Notes under the pieces: model-generated | The model's database searches: none | What the model saw: only the letters and a program-made list of their open reading frames with translations | Told to the model about the DNA's origin: nothing | NCBI GenBank assembly: GCA_009823395.1 | Contig: CM020510.1 | Location: forward strand, 9,747,273 to 9,811,272 | DNA length: 64,000 bases | Direction of reading: 5' to 3' | From: Thamnaconus septentrionalis | Taxonomy: Eukaryota > Chordata > Actinopteri > Tetraodontiformes > Monacanthidae | Shown here: positions 11,507-23,650 of the stretch, piece by piece | Position numbering within the stretch: position 1 is the stretch's first letter | How the letters are laid out: every line of letters starts with the position of its first letter | Translations under genes and position numbers: made by a program

Positions 11507-11626
11507 CCACATTCCAACACCATGCCTGCACCCCCACTGCTGCTGAACCCAGTCACCCCAGACAGCAAACTGCGCAGCCCTCCCAACCCCGGTGTCTTTG
11601 ACTTTGAATTGTTGAGTGAAAGATAA
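11507..11626 (+). CDS. Putative orphan terminal exon, unrecognised protein
   Basis: A strong acceptor (tggcttttccttacag, ending 11506) opens a 39-codon frame that ends in TAA at 11626. The peptide is proline-rich and hydrophilic: PHSNTMPAPP near the start, NPVTPDSKLRSPP in the middle and NPGVFDFELLSER at the end. It has a TP and an SP site, a basic K-x-R and an acidic/hydrophobic end, like the tail of a nuclear regulatory protein. It shows ordinary codon structure rather than repeat sequence. I do not recognise the family. It could be an alternative last exon for foxo1, the last exon of a missed small gene, a decayed exon or chance. Confidence 0.3.
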   Translation, partial: PHSNTMPAPPLLLNPVTPDSKLRSPPNPGVFDFELLSER

Positions 11627-12255
11627 CCTTTAACTAGACAGCCCACTGGGGACTAGTCTCATAAAAAAGGGAAAAAAAGGGCCCATGGGTAAACGGTATG
11701 TCTTCACAGACGTAGTTTGGGCCGGTTCCAGGGCTTGGCTCGGGTTAAACGACGTGATGTTTCTCTGGGTAGAATGCCCGGGAGCGGCGGCCAGATTAAA
11801 AAGCAACCCGCCTAAATTTACACGCATAGCAGCACATGATTGAGGAGGTCCTGGAACTCTGTCAAGAGGCGACACCTCCCTCGTGCTACCGGGGAGAAAA
11901 GGGGGAGGAGAGGAGGAGTGGGCTAGGAGGGAGGGAGGGAGGGGGGAGTATTTGTATTTCTTTTCACAGAAATGTAGGCCAAGGTTTTGGTGTCAGGGCA
12001 AACTGGGGGGAAGAGGGGGGTGGGGGCACGGAGGGCGGCTTCTTTTGAGCATCCAGCCCTGGAATGTGGGTGTGGACTCCAGCCAGCGGCATATGCGATC
12101 CTTATGTTTCCCTGAGTGTGAGAAGGCCAATGGGTTTGGACGGCCGGGGCCACGTAAGGACACAGTCGCAGTGTGGGCACCGTCGGATGTCAGGGAGTTC
12201 ACATGCGCCGCCGCCATCGTTCGCATTCCCACGTCGTCCTGGGCGGCTGCTTCTC

Positions 12256-12325
12256 CTTTCTTCTTCTTCTTCTTCTTCTTCTTCTTCTTCTTCTTCTTCT
12301 TCTTCTTCTTCTTCTTCTTCTTCTT
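12256..12325 (+). repeat. (TTC)n / (GAA)n trinucleotide repeat
   Basis: About 23 uninterrupted TTC units form a pure pyrimidine/purine strand. The long Ser, Leu, Phe or Glu runs in frames across it are repeat artefacts. Confidence 0.95.
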
Positions 12326-12813
12326 TTATGTGGCGCTGAAACAACAAAAGGTCGGTTACAAAACAAAAAACAAAAATCACTGAGTGCATTTGAGATAGAA
12401 GGAAGCGACTAAAGCCTCCAAATACCCCGCCTGTCTGTCCGCATACCTGCCTGCCCACGCACCCTCATCACCTGGCTGCCAGCTTCCCAAAAGAGGGCTT
12501 AAGAGTCGGACGGTTTTCTGGCACCGCTGGCCGACCTACCTCGTCCTCGCATGCAGACACGCAGGCAAGCAAGAGCTTCCCCATGACTGGTTGAGGAAGA
12601 GGCTTGACAGCTGCGAGGGCTAATAGCCAAGTTTGGCTGTTTACAGTCATTATGATAATATTAGGTGTTTGGGACCAAGATTACAGTTAAGACTGTTTAA
12701 TGATGTGTTAATTACCGTCTGTCATATAGCAACCAAAGCTGACTCTTCTTTTTTTTTTTAAACAGCACTTGGACAGATGAATGAAGCCAAGGTCACAAAG
12801 CCTGTGCCAAGAG

Positions 12814-13130
12814 CAGAGGTAGGCAAACTGTTAGACTGGTGGGCCACAAAAGGTTCTAAAATGTGACAGAGGGGCCGCAGCAGCAGCAGATGGATGGAGT
12901 GTTTTGGTGACCCACCTCATAGGAGGAAAACATATATCATGGGATATGTAGAAAACGTGCCCCACGGTATTTAGCTCTTATTCAAATGACTCTTCAAACA
13001 CTTTAAAAATGGATGAATTACAGCTACTTTTACAATTTACTATGAATATAATTTTGTCAAGTTCAGCTGGCCGGATTAAAAGGCTTAACGGGCTGCATAT
13101 GGCCCCCGGGCTGTAGTTTGCCCATGCCTG
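12814..13130 (+). mobile_element. Non-autonomous hAT element with 8-bp target duplication
   Basis: Terminal inverted repeats are CAGAGGTAGGCAAACT at the left and, in reverse complement, CAGGCATGGGCAAACTA at the right, the hAT/Charlie-type ending. The flanking 8-mers are gccaagag (12806-12813) and gcctagag (13131-13138), one mismatch apart. The 317-bp interior codes for nothing. Its right half is shared with a second copy at 49671-49795. Confidence 0.8.
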
Positions 13131-13354
13131 GCCTAGAGAGTCTTGCACTCCACATCTATACAGATGTTTTTCATTTATGTTCACATGAATTTAGATTTCT
13201 TCTCTGAGAGAGTTATATTTTCATTTGCTGTGTCGTTTGAGATGAGTCAACATTATCCAGATTTTTTTTTAATCGAGCTACTTTCTGCTACTTGCTAAGT
13301 TGTTGTATCACAAGCAAGCGGTACAGTCCAGCTGCACATTCATGAATAAACATG

Positions 13355-13383
13355 AATATATACATATATATATCTATATATAT

Positions 13384-13430
<47 letters not shown>
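13355..13430 (+). repeat. (TA)n microsatellite
   Basis: Long alternating TA run, imperfect at its 5' end, flanked downstream (13452-13520) by short direct and inverted repeats of GGAAAGTATTTC. Confidence 0.95.
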
Positions 13431-13432
<2 letters not shown>

Positions 13433-15401
13433 AATATATTTATTTAAAATTTAAAGAGGAAAGTATTTCAAGAGGAAAGTATTTCCTGATTTCCTGAGGA
13501 AAGAATTTCCTGTATTTCCTACATCACACAGTGGTGTATGTCATTTTGGGAAGAAAAAAAAAAGAAGAAGAAAAAAAACTATGGCTGTATTTTGAAGAGA
13601 CCTGGACACACTGAAGCAAGTCCGACGTAAGTGCACTGAATTACAATGCAAGAACACATCATCAATCACTCTATCAAAACTACCGGTGTACGTCCTCATT
13701 CACCGTCCGCGCAGCAAGCCCGAGCATGTGAGCTTGTGTGCGAACGCTGGTTGGAGGTGTGTCTCCTGGGCTCTCTGGGTGACACAAATGAGTCTCAGAG
13801 AGACTTTGGACCCGAATGTCACCGCGCACTGGGACCCGTAACTAGTGAAGTGCCAGCGTGGTTGGCTGAACCCATGGGTGGCCACCAGCGTGAGGTGAGC
13901 ACATCTGCACTGCACTCTAAGACAATTTCCTCAGCAGAAATTCACACTTTTAACTGTGTCTTTGGCTGCGTCTCGTATATTGTTCGATTTATTCACTAAC
14001 TTTTTTGTACCTACAAGGGGCACTCATGATAATGAATTGTAGCAGGAAAAACATGTTTCCCGGTTAAATAGTGCTGAGTCACTTTTCTGCTCATCTTATG
14101 AACTTGGTTTTTACTCTTTTGCAACTTTTTGTATTTATCTGTTGAGCCCAAACTGCCCAGAGGCCTGGAGTCTTTTTCTTGTAAGCCCAAACATGCTAAC
14201 GTTGACATTGCTCAAATTCAACTCGCCAAACTCCAGTGAATCCTTTCTTTTTTAGCTGGTCTTGACATTGAGTTGCCAATGAGACTAGTGATTAAAACGG
14301 GAAGCAAATGCTGTGAGCCACATTTTAAAAAGCACAGGAAAAGTAACTGCTAGTGAGATTTTAGTGTGGATGAGGCAGTGGCAGTCTTGGCAGAAATGGA
14401 AGGCATTTTGACACTAAGATGACAAAGAAAGGCCTTTTAAACTAACCCTTACTGCAAAAAGATATATTTGCTCTAGTTTCGACTGGCTTTGGCAACAACA
14501 GTTTGGGTTGTTAGTTGTTGAAAGAAAGTATTACTTAAAAAAAAAAAAAAAAAAAACTACAACAATCAAATGGCAGTTAAAAAAGGCAGCTACAAATAAA
14601 ATAAACTAAAGGTTTGTTTAATAAGTTTTTTTTTTGATTTGGCCTTTCCTTACCAGGCTTTTTTTTTTTTTTTTTTTTTCTAATGGGCTCTTTCCCAGAT
14701 TGATACTTGAGATAAATCAGATTTGGGAATCATTCCATCTGGTAAGTGGGTTAACAAATGAGCTTTGGCGACATTCTTAGCATAAGTACAAGGTTTGCGT
14801 TTCAACTTTTTCATCCAAAGTAATGAGCTTTATTCATCATGTCTCCGCATGCGTCTCCTAATGGTCCGGTTCTGTCTTTGTCTCTCCGACTGCCTCGCGT
14901 CTTCTTCTGCCGGTCCTCCTCTGTTTGGCTCGGGTGGCCTTTTCGATTGCTCTAAGTGTTCCTGAGTGAACCTCTGCTTGGCACAAATGCCCTTATAGTG
15001 AGCACAAGTGCCTCCTTGGTTGGCTCGAGTGTTGAACTAATGTGACCCCGCAGGCTAAGCCAGCTGTAAAACCTAAACATCAGCCTGTCCGAGTAACGTC
15101 ACTGCCTATCCTGCAACGCCTCCAAATAATTAATTGAACAACTGAACGATCGCATTGTCTCGCTGCGCACCAACACGATCCAGATTGGCTCTTACTCAGA
15201 ACGGGAAGGCTTTGGTTGTGAAAGGGGAGGGAGAAAAACAGAGAGTGGCAGTGAGACAAAGTGAGTAAAAGAGAAACAGATGAAGCTGAATTGTTGGGTA
15301 AGTTGAGAGGAGACAGCTGAGTCCCAGGGTGTGATTTGTGTCCTGACTTGACCTCTCCAGCATAACGATAAGACGGCCAGCAAGCACAACACATGCACAC
15401 G

Positions 15402-15405
<4 letters not shown>

Positions 15406-15448
<43 letters not shown>
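15406..15448 (+). repeat. (CA)n microsatellite
   Basis: About 21 perfect CA units in intergenic DNA. Confidence 0.95.
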
Positions 15449-15450
<2 letters not shown>

Positions 15451-16012
15451 ACGTGACTCCCTCTCTTTCCCCTGCTGTCGTGACTGCTCCCGCTCTCGGC
15501 CATCCCCATTCCTTTCTCTGTAATTTATGCATCCCTGGAACCGATTAGCACCATATGACTTTAGCTTCCAGGTTAGTTACATTCCACATCAGTCTTTGCC
15601 CCGTTGCTGCCTTTGTACTGTCAGACCTCCCCCTTCCAAGAGCCCTCATTAACCGCCCCGACATTATTTTAGTATCTTTTACCGCAGCGTGCCCCCCCCC
15701 AAGCCATCCTCCACCCCCACCCACCCCCGTACTCTCTCCCTCCCTCCCTCCGCGGGGCTCGATTTGTGTCATGATGTAAGCCAATGCTGGGAAACGGAGC
15801 TAGACGTAGCCCAGTCTGCGAGTGTTTTGTTGAAGGCTCAAAAGTGTGTCGGTGCTGCCAGTTCCTGACGTGTCCCGCAGGGGAGTTTTCACTCAAACCC
15901 CTGTGACGTTTGCAAAGGAGAGGGATTAGTTGGAATTTCAGAGCACTTCAGGGCAACCGAGAGAGATTCAGAGTTGGCTCTTAATGTTTTCTTTTAATAT
16001 TATTATTGGAGT

Positions 16013-16178
16013 TGGCAACAACGTCGCCTCACAGGAAGAACTTTCTGGGGTTGTGTGCCGGGCCCTGGGGCCTTTCTGTGTGGACTTTGCATGTTCTCCC
16101 TGTGCCTGCATGGATGGGTTCTCTCCATGTTCTCCGGCTCCCTCTCGCAGTCCAAATACATGCACATGACTCTAAAGC
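16013..16178 (+). mobile_element. Fish retroposon, left part (split copy)
   Basis: The blocks GTCGCCTCACAGGAAGAA, GGCCTTTCTGTGTGG, TTTGCATGTTCTCCCTGTG and CAGTCCAAATACATGCA occur in the order usual for a very common fish retroposon. The copy breaks at GACTCTAAAG and resumes about 550 bases later. Confidence 0.65.
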
Positions 16179-16724
16179 CCCTTTTCCATTACGCAGCTCA
16201 CCACGGTGCCGTGCCTGACAGAACAGTTCCCATTCCGCTAACCCTTTCGCCAGGGGGGGGAACCTGGCACGCAAAAAGGGAACACCACAAGAATATATAA
16301 AGAACCAATCAACAGATGTAAAGCAATAGGGTGCCTGTTGCTTCATCGACACATCACTTGACGATGAGAAAATCTAACTTTTTGGGTGACATCCAGTTTC
16401 TCCTGACGCCCCTTACGTACTGATCAGTGCCGCTGGAGGACAAACACAGAGGAGAAGATCATCTTCCTGGAGGTCCAACATGTGTGCCCCTCCGGAGGAA
16501 GTCATGAACCCAAACACAACAGTGATGACGCAATGGAAGCCATGATCCACGTTCGATGGAGCGACGCCACACTGACGTTTCTTGTGAAGAAATCGCACCG
16601 GTGGCTTTTGGGTTGGTACACACCTGCGAGTTGGCGGTACGGTTCACAGTGGAAACACAGAGCTGACCTGAACCGTTACCGAGGGTTCCAAGGTAACGAC
16701 TCACCCAGTGGTGTTGCGAGAAAT
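16179..16724. mobile_element. Sequence inserted into the retroposon copy
   Basis: Begins CCCCTTTTCCATTACG, like the ends of abundant fish miniature DNA transposons, and separates two halves of one retroposon. GACTCTAAAG before it and GACTAAAG after it look like a diverged target duplication. No clear terminal inverted repeat or coding frame was seen, so the family is undetermined. Confidence 0.45.
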
Positions 16725-16910
16725 GTGACTAAAGCGTCTGTAGGTGTGGATGATTGTGGATCGTTGTTAATTTTTTTTTCAATGTGAAAAATCAAAGCAG
16801 TGATTCATCCAGGGTGCAACCCCGCCTTTGCCCCCGAGACATCTGGGCACCCCGAGTGCAGGATGATCACTGATAGAAAATAGATGGATGACTGAGGCTG
16901 ACTTTGTGAC
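16725..16910 (+). mobile_element. Fish retroposon, right part (split copy)
   Basis: Resumes with GTGACTAAAGCGTCTGTAGG, continues CATCCAGGGTGCAACCCCGCC and ends GATAGAAAATAGATGGATG, i.e. the 3' end and GATG-type tail of the same element as 16013-16178. Confidence 0.65.
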
Positions 16911-18890
16911 ATACAGGCACAATAGATCCTTTTTCCTTTTTTTTTTCTTCCTTTTTTCTTTTTTTACGACGTCTACTAGAGGCAGTGGGGGCACAGCCTG
17001 TCATTGTGTTGCTCGGAGCTGTTACTTCATACATAATGGGAGTCTATTTATACGGCTGTTCTCTTGGGGCCCGGCTGGCCAACAGCTTGCTCACAGCCAT
17101 ATTCCATGATTTATACAAAAAAATGCTCCTCTCCACCCAGTTTGGGTTTGCGGCGAGCTGCGACTGGCATGCGACCCGCGGTATTTCCTCCAGAGTGATA
17201 GTAAGGGAGTCAGTCGCACACAGCGCTGCGCAGGATAAACAGGCGCCTCTCGAGAAAGGCACACAGGATGTAAACACAGAAGGTGAAGTGTGCGAAAGGA
17301 GAAGGGGGGAAAGATGGGGAGGTGACGGGGGGGGGGGGGGTGAAGGATAAAATGGAACGACGAGGGCTGGCGGAGAGCAGGAGAGTGAAGGGAGCCGTCT
17401 TTATTTTGTTTAGCGTTTCTTTGACAAGATAATGACTTTGCGCGGGCAATAAAACACATCTGTTTGACAGAAAGATGGCAGAACATGACTTAAACGGACA
17501 AATAAAGTCTGCAAGTTTGGCGCAACATATTGTGACATCAGAAAACAATTTAAAGAGGGCAGCTGATCCCAAAATCGAACTTCCAACTCATTTGCTTCCC
17601 ACCACTTTTGTCCTTATTGCCGCTGGCCGCCATTTCCAATCCATGCACCCATTCTGGAATTTCATGTACAGACAGAATGTCACTCAAAGGGAGCTGAATC
17701 TGTCCCAAAACTCCAGAGTGGTTACATTAATGTTGCTGGAGCCATCGTCATTAAAGTGGTGGCTAGTCAATGGGTGGCATTCCACGTCTGGGTTGAACTG
17801 GCCTTTTTAAGGGAACAAAAAGACACTGTTAGTGTTCTGCATTTGGATGATTTCAGAAGCGCGCCATGGGAAAAGAGAACATAAGAAGCAAGAAGATGAA
17901 GAAGCAAAATGGAAATTAGAATGAGTCTGGAAAAAAATGGTATATGGTAAGATGTGTTGAGTTGTATCTTTGCTGTGTCTGCTCTGCTGGGCTCTAACTC
18001 CTCCAAGCGCTTTTGGAACGACACACTCATTCTTTTGGAATCGTTCCTCATTCCAATTCTGAGCGCTCATTTGCATGGATAATTTATGCCGCGGGGACCG
18101 TCTGCTCCGCACTCCCGCGTTAATTACATTGGCCGTTTGACTCTCCGACAATAAGTTTGTTTTTATCAAAATGTCATGGTTATTTAGCCAGAGGACAGCC
18201 ATTAGTATTCATCACTGCCGGCTTGTATCTCTGGACATAAGTCATGAGACCTAAAGTGTGAGTGATGGAGGGGAAGCGGTGTCCCGCTGCAGCGCTTGTA
18301 GCCCGGGATGAATCTACTCATGAGCGTGTTCTTGTTCGCTCGTGTGTGTCATAAGGTGTTTTACGCTTGTTTACGCGTCGTCCAGGAACATATCAGTTAC
18401 CTGATCCCCCCTCACCCCTCCCTCCCGGCTCGGTCCTCTGCATCCAGGCTACGCGTGGGCGAGGAGCGAGCATCAGCAGGACATTTCAAAACAACACCAT
18501 CAACAACACTCGATGCTGCTGACAAACACCGGCGGCCGATGCTAACACGGCGGCCGCGTGTGTTTGGAGAAAATCTGGCAGGCGGAGGCCGTCCACCTCT
18601 GCACGCCACGTCTTTTCATTCTGCTGACAACACCGACGACAACGTAAAAAAAAAAAAAAAAAAATGGGTTGTGGGGGCTTTGAGATTTGTATCCATGCCG
18701 AGGGCCATTTTTGAATTTCATAAATAGAAATTCAGAGGGTAGTTCCAGCAATAGAAACCTCATTAGCAGTATGAGCATTTTACCAGGGCTGTTTGTCAGA
18801 GAAGCAGGTTAGATAAGAAAGCATCCCGCCCTGTGCTGTTTTGTTTTCTTTTGTTTAAATTCAGGTTTTTGGTTATAAAAAGTAATAGAT

Positions 18891-18945
18891 CCCATCCATC
18901 ATTTTCGATACCTGCTTTATCCTGCATTCAGGATTGAGGGGATAT
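18891..18945 (-). repeat. Short fragment of the fish GATG-tailed retroposon
   Basis: ATCCATCATTTTCGATACC and GCTTTATCCTGCATTCAGG match the 3' end of the family seen at 651-775, in the same orientation as that copy. Confidence 0.5.
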
Positions 18946-19885
18946 AATAAATTCATTCATAAAAACAATAATCCAGTTTCATGTTGTAAGAATGTGGTTG
19001 TTGTTTTTTTTCAGAGACAACACATATAAGCAATGTTTCAGTTGTGTCAGCAGTCCTTACGCCTGCTTGATTGCTGATCTTTGACCTTGACTTACACTGG
19101 CCTGCACTGAATTGTTATGTATAGTAGTCACAAAACAAATCAATCCATCAACTATTGGCAATGGGCGTTGGGGTAGGAGGTGATAATAGAAATACTTGTC
19201 TGATTCTTCCAACGAGCTAGTAAAAGGCAATAAAACTGACTTTTATAAGCCGTCAAGCCGCAGTGGCGAGGCCGGCGCTCCGGTCTTTTATTGTTGTTAT
19301 TTTTGTATTCTGTCTAGACTCCTGAAATGACCCAGACACGTGCATCCAAGAATCACACAACGCCGCTGTTCTTATGGGATTTACCCCCCCACCCCGATTG
19401 GATAAAGCTTCTCCATCGGCTGTTGTGCGTTGAGCGCTTACCGAGCGCCGCTCTCCTTTGGACGAGAAAAGAGAGAGTTCGTATTCGCAGGCCAAACGTG
19501 TGTGTTCCGAGCTACTCGCTTATTGACTTTAGTGAGTTCAGGGAGGAGCCGGTGTCAATAAACTGGCCTGCCCCCATGCTGGCTGCACCATATGGAGAGG
19601 TCTGGTTGTAATTCTTGGGACAGGCTGGGGCATAGTGCCAGGGAATTAGAGAGGCAGGCGGCAGGAGACATTTTAATTTGTGCTGCCATGTGCAAAGGCA
19701 TGCACCTCCAGCCTGGGTCGGTTCCTGTGATTAGGCCGGCCGGCATATTCTCAGAAGACGAGAAGGAAAACACGGGGAAGCTGGAGGAGGCGTTCGGAGA
19801 GCAGGGACCCTCGCTGAGGCCCACAACTTTTACTTGTATGACCTCGCGCAGAGAACGCCGTCACTTCCTCGTCTGAGGTGACAGG

Positions 19886-20422
19886 ATGCAACGTGAACCG
19901 TTTGGCTCCGTGACACGAGTGACACTTAGCGCGGCTACAGAAATACGGACACACAGTTCACCATCCCAGCCTTTTTGGTTGCGGTGGATGACATTGTTGT
20001 GTGAGTCTAAACAGAACGTCACCCAAACCCGGCAATTTTCAAGCTCGTTCTTCGGACAAAATACTGCAAAAAAAGAAAAAATATTGCCCAGTTTTGGTCG
20101 TAACCATATTGAAAGCTGGAGGTTCAGAGAGGTTTTTGTGTTTGTGTGTATTTTTCTCAGCCGATTGTTTTTTTCTTCTTTTTTTTTGCACGGGATCGTG
20201 TCCAAAATGGGGAAAAACAACCACATTTTAGCCTTGACAACATCGTTGACGTCCATTGTGGAACCTGCACAAAACACTCTGTTTTGGCTGTTGTTAGCGG
20301 CTGAGGCGAACTGCTCCAGTATGAATGTCAAAATCATTGGTAAAAGCTCAAGTCTGCACCTCATAAAACGGTTGAAAGCCTGTAAAAACTGGCAAAAGTT
20401 GAGTGTAAACGTATACTATTAA
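19886..20422 (+). other. 178-codon open frame, probably not a gene
   Basis: The frame is open from 19886 to 20422, and the opposite strand is also open (19861-20364). The translations have no domain I recognise, are Ser/Phe/Lys-rich where the DNA is homopolymeric, and lack splice or poly(A) context. It is listed because it is the longest non-repeat frame in the intergenic tract. Confidence 0.15.
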
Positions 20423-21507
20423 TTTTGCTGTCGGGTAAATTGTGCTACTCTTAAAAAAAAGAAAGCAATTACCATAGCCTGTAGTATGATGGATGCAAGC
20501 CCTTTTCTGAAGGGACTTTTTTCGCCAACCAAAATGAAAGTCATGTAGGCAAAGCTATGACTCAGGAGGAAGAGTGAGTCATTCAACTGAACAGAAAGAC
20601 GGCGGTTTCATCCCTGACTCCTCCAAGCTGGAATGCTCAAATGTTTTTGAGGGAGAGAAAAAAAAATTACAGGGACCTTTACAAGGTCCAAAGAGACTTT
20701 ATAGCTTCTGGTGGACATTTGAGAACCTTGTGTGACGACCCAAAGTGCCAAGAGGTGAGTCTGACATCGGCGGTGAAGCTCGCACTGCTCTTCAACCGCA
20801 CTCGTTATCACATGAGTGGCTGTGATTATCTCATCACCGAGAGCTGAGTAGCATCATTCCAAAGATAAATGTGGTCCAGCGGGATGAAGTGTCGTCTGAA
20901 GGGAGAGCACCACTGCGTCTCCACGGCGACAGGTTCCCACTAGGCGGGAGGTGGGATGCACTTTAGTTTTTGTCCTGAGTGAAACATTCAGTATTTAGTG
21001 ACTTTGATAAGATAATTCCACATTTAAAGCTGATTAAATGGTCATAAAATGCCCAAAGGTGTCTTTAAAGACTGTAGACAAATATACTTTGTCAATGTTT
21101 TCCAACAGTAATGTGTCTCCAGCCTTTGGGTTGCTTGGGTAACTCTTAAGGGGCATCAATGCCCTCTGTGTTGTCACAAAGGGCACTGCAACCCTTCCTG
21201 GTTGTTAGTCCAAAGTCTAAAGGACAGTGGGATTACAGGGCGCACACAGTTCCATGTGCAAAACCTGGTCGACCAGCACAGAAAGATTCAACCAACCCGT
21301 TCTCATTAGCGAGCCGGGGACAGGGCAGTAATTACCAGCCAGCGTCCCACAGGAAGACTCACAGCAGCTCTAACGGGACTTGTTAGAAGGCTGACACGCT
21401 GCACCAAGGTGATACCTGCAGTATCAACCTCAGGGGGCCGACACCAGCATGGATGCACCTCTTCCTCAACGCAGAGACAGTTCAGTTTGCCCCTTGTCCA
21501 CAGTGAC

Positions 21508-21714
21508 GGTTGGTTGGTTGGTTGGTTGGTTGGTTGGTTGGTTGGTTGGTTGGTTGGTGGGTGGGTGGGTTGGGTGGTTGGTTGGTTGGTGAGTTGGTTG
21601 GTTGGTTGGTTGGTAGGTGGGTGGGTGGGTTGGTTGGTTGGTTGGTGGGTGGGTGGGTGGGTTGGTTGGTTGGTTGGTTAGTGTGTTGGTTGGTTAGTGT
21701 GTTGGTTGGTTGGC
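21508..21714 (+). repeat. (GGTT)n minisatellite with G-quadruplex motifs
   Basis: About 200 bases of GGTT units interspersed with GGGT runs. Canonical four-tract G3 motifs occur at 21559-21574 and 21647-21661. The VGWL-repeat frames across it are artefacts. Confidence 0.95.
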
Positions 21715-23607
21715 TTGAGTCATTGTTGGATCAGGAGTGAAGGCACTGTAAAGCCCTGGATCTGTGAGCGTCACTTGCATAAGCATTTGAAATACCACAT
21801 GGCCACATTCCTACAGAAAAAAAACGAAAAAAAACGTAAAAGGCAAAGGATTTTTTTTCTGTTTATAAAGAGCTGAACACCTTATTTGAGCCACGGGTGT
21901 CTTTACAAATTACTATTACTAACTCAGCCAAGCTCAGAAAGATTGTTTTTTCCACAAACTGTACGGTCATTAATAACCTTAGCAGCTTGTAATCTCCTGA
22001 TGAACACAATACTCTGAAATTAGTTTGACAAATGCGGGGTTTTATTTTACGTCACAGTGCATTTAAAGTGCAGTGAGAATATAACACAAAAAGTTACTGC
22101 TTTCAGTTTCAGTAGTTTTTGTTTTATCGTTGTCTATGTTCCTGTTTTCAAAATGGAATTTTAATTCTTAAGTTAACAATCAGCACTAAAAAAAAACCCA
22201 GTGATGTTCTTCTGAAATAATTGTGTGTGTATGTCCGATGACCATAGCGTAGGCTTTGAGAAGGTCACACATTCAATTTCATTTTCATTTAAAGCCAGTT
22301 ACTCACCACCTGTGATCTCTCACCGCACACATGCCGTCTGTACCCCTGGAGAGCGTCCTCCTCCGCCCGTCGCTGATGGCTGAAGGCTGAGACAACACGG
22401 CCTGCTGGGAAAACCTGCGTGGCGCCGTCCAGCCGGGCTGGCCGAGCACCGACCCCAGAGGGTCGGCTCAGCGTGGCGGAGGATCCATCTGCACCGAGTG
22501 ACGTTGCCTGCCGCAAGCAGACCAGAAGCGGCGCAGAAAAACATTTGGCTAATATCACCGATTTTTCCATCACTTACCACTTAATTGACCCTTGACCCCC
22601 AAATTACTCCAAACCACAGGCAAAATGGAAGACTGGACGCTAAACTGGAGTCACTGAACTTGACCTCTTTAGGGAGTTTGTGGTCTTCCATATTAAAAGG
22701 ATAGTTCACCCAAAATGGTGAGAGTGAAGTCATTTCACTCATTGGGCCAAACAGGCACTTCCTGTTTTAAACATTGAAGGAATTCTACTCAGCATTGGCA
22801 GCAATGGACCCCAGGGGTCATCAGCAGATCAACAGCGTGGTGGTGTTTTCCATCTTCTCAACCAATGGCCACTCCTGTTCCATTGACATCCAGCCGTCCA
22901 ATCCGAGACGAGCACCTGGACCTCATTTCAACAACACCACCAGCATTTCTCAAAACAGACGAACCAAAGAGCAGAGTAGCGCAGGGCAGAGCGGTGAGAT
23001 CTTTTGTGTGTTTGTGTGTCTTTTTCCACACACACACGCATCCACACAGCAGCATGCAACCTGGTGCTGACATGGGATACATATCAAAGCAGAGGAGTTC
23101 CATGAAACATAACCAGGCGTGCACCTCGGCGGGCCTCACCCATAACACAACACGGGGTGAACCCCGGGCCTGATCTGTTATCATCAGACTTCAGCTTGTT
23201 TTCCCAGCTGATGTTCACAGGCTCTGGCTGGTGGAGCGCAGCCACCCCTTTGCACGATGTGCCTGCGTGAAGATACGTCAGCGCCCATCGCGATCGCCTC
23301 AGTTTGCGCCAAAGCCCCATTTCTACCTGCTGTTCAAACTCCGTCTCGAGGGATCCAATCACAGCTGGACAGCTCAGCACCCAGGTGTTCCCGCCTCTCA
23401 TGCACATGTCTGTGTTCCCAATCCTACAGTCTACCATGCAAACAAACAATATTTTGGCACTTTTGGGCATTTAACAAGATATAATTATGTTGTTACTATT
23501 AAAAAAAAAAGAAAAAAAGATCTAACCTGCAGTTCCACATGACTGTATTTGTTTGCTGCGGGGCAATTTGTCCAGTAGAATAATAAAACTGGACAACATG
23601 CTAAAAT

Positions 23608-23610
<3 letters not shown>

Positions 23611-23649
<39 letters not shown>
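23611..23649 (+). repeat. (AATC)n microsatellite
   Basis: About ten AATC units. ATTG-type tails end several fish LINE/SINE families, so this may be a minus-strand retroposon tail, but no body was recognised beside it. Confidence 0.9.

Positions 23650-23650
<1 letters not shown>

Noticed and set aside
12102..12458. Glu-rich, Ser-rich or Phe-rich protein frames
   Set aside because: Translation of the TTC/GAA repeat on either strand.
19861..20422. Paired 167- and 178-codon frames on opposite strands
   Set aside because: No recognised domain, no splice or poly(A) context, homopolymer-driven composition; left as a low-confidence note only.
21409..21740. Repetitive hydrophobic (VGWL) protein
   Set aside because: Pure translation of a GGTT repeat, open in more than one frame.
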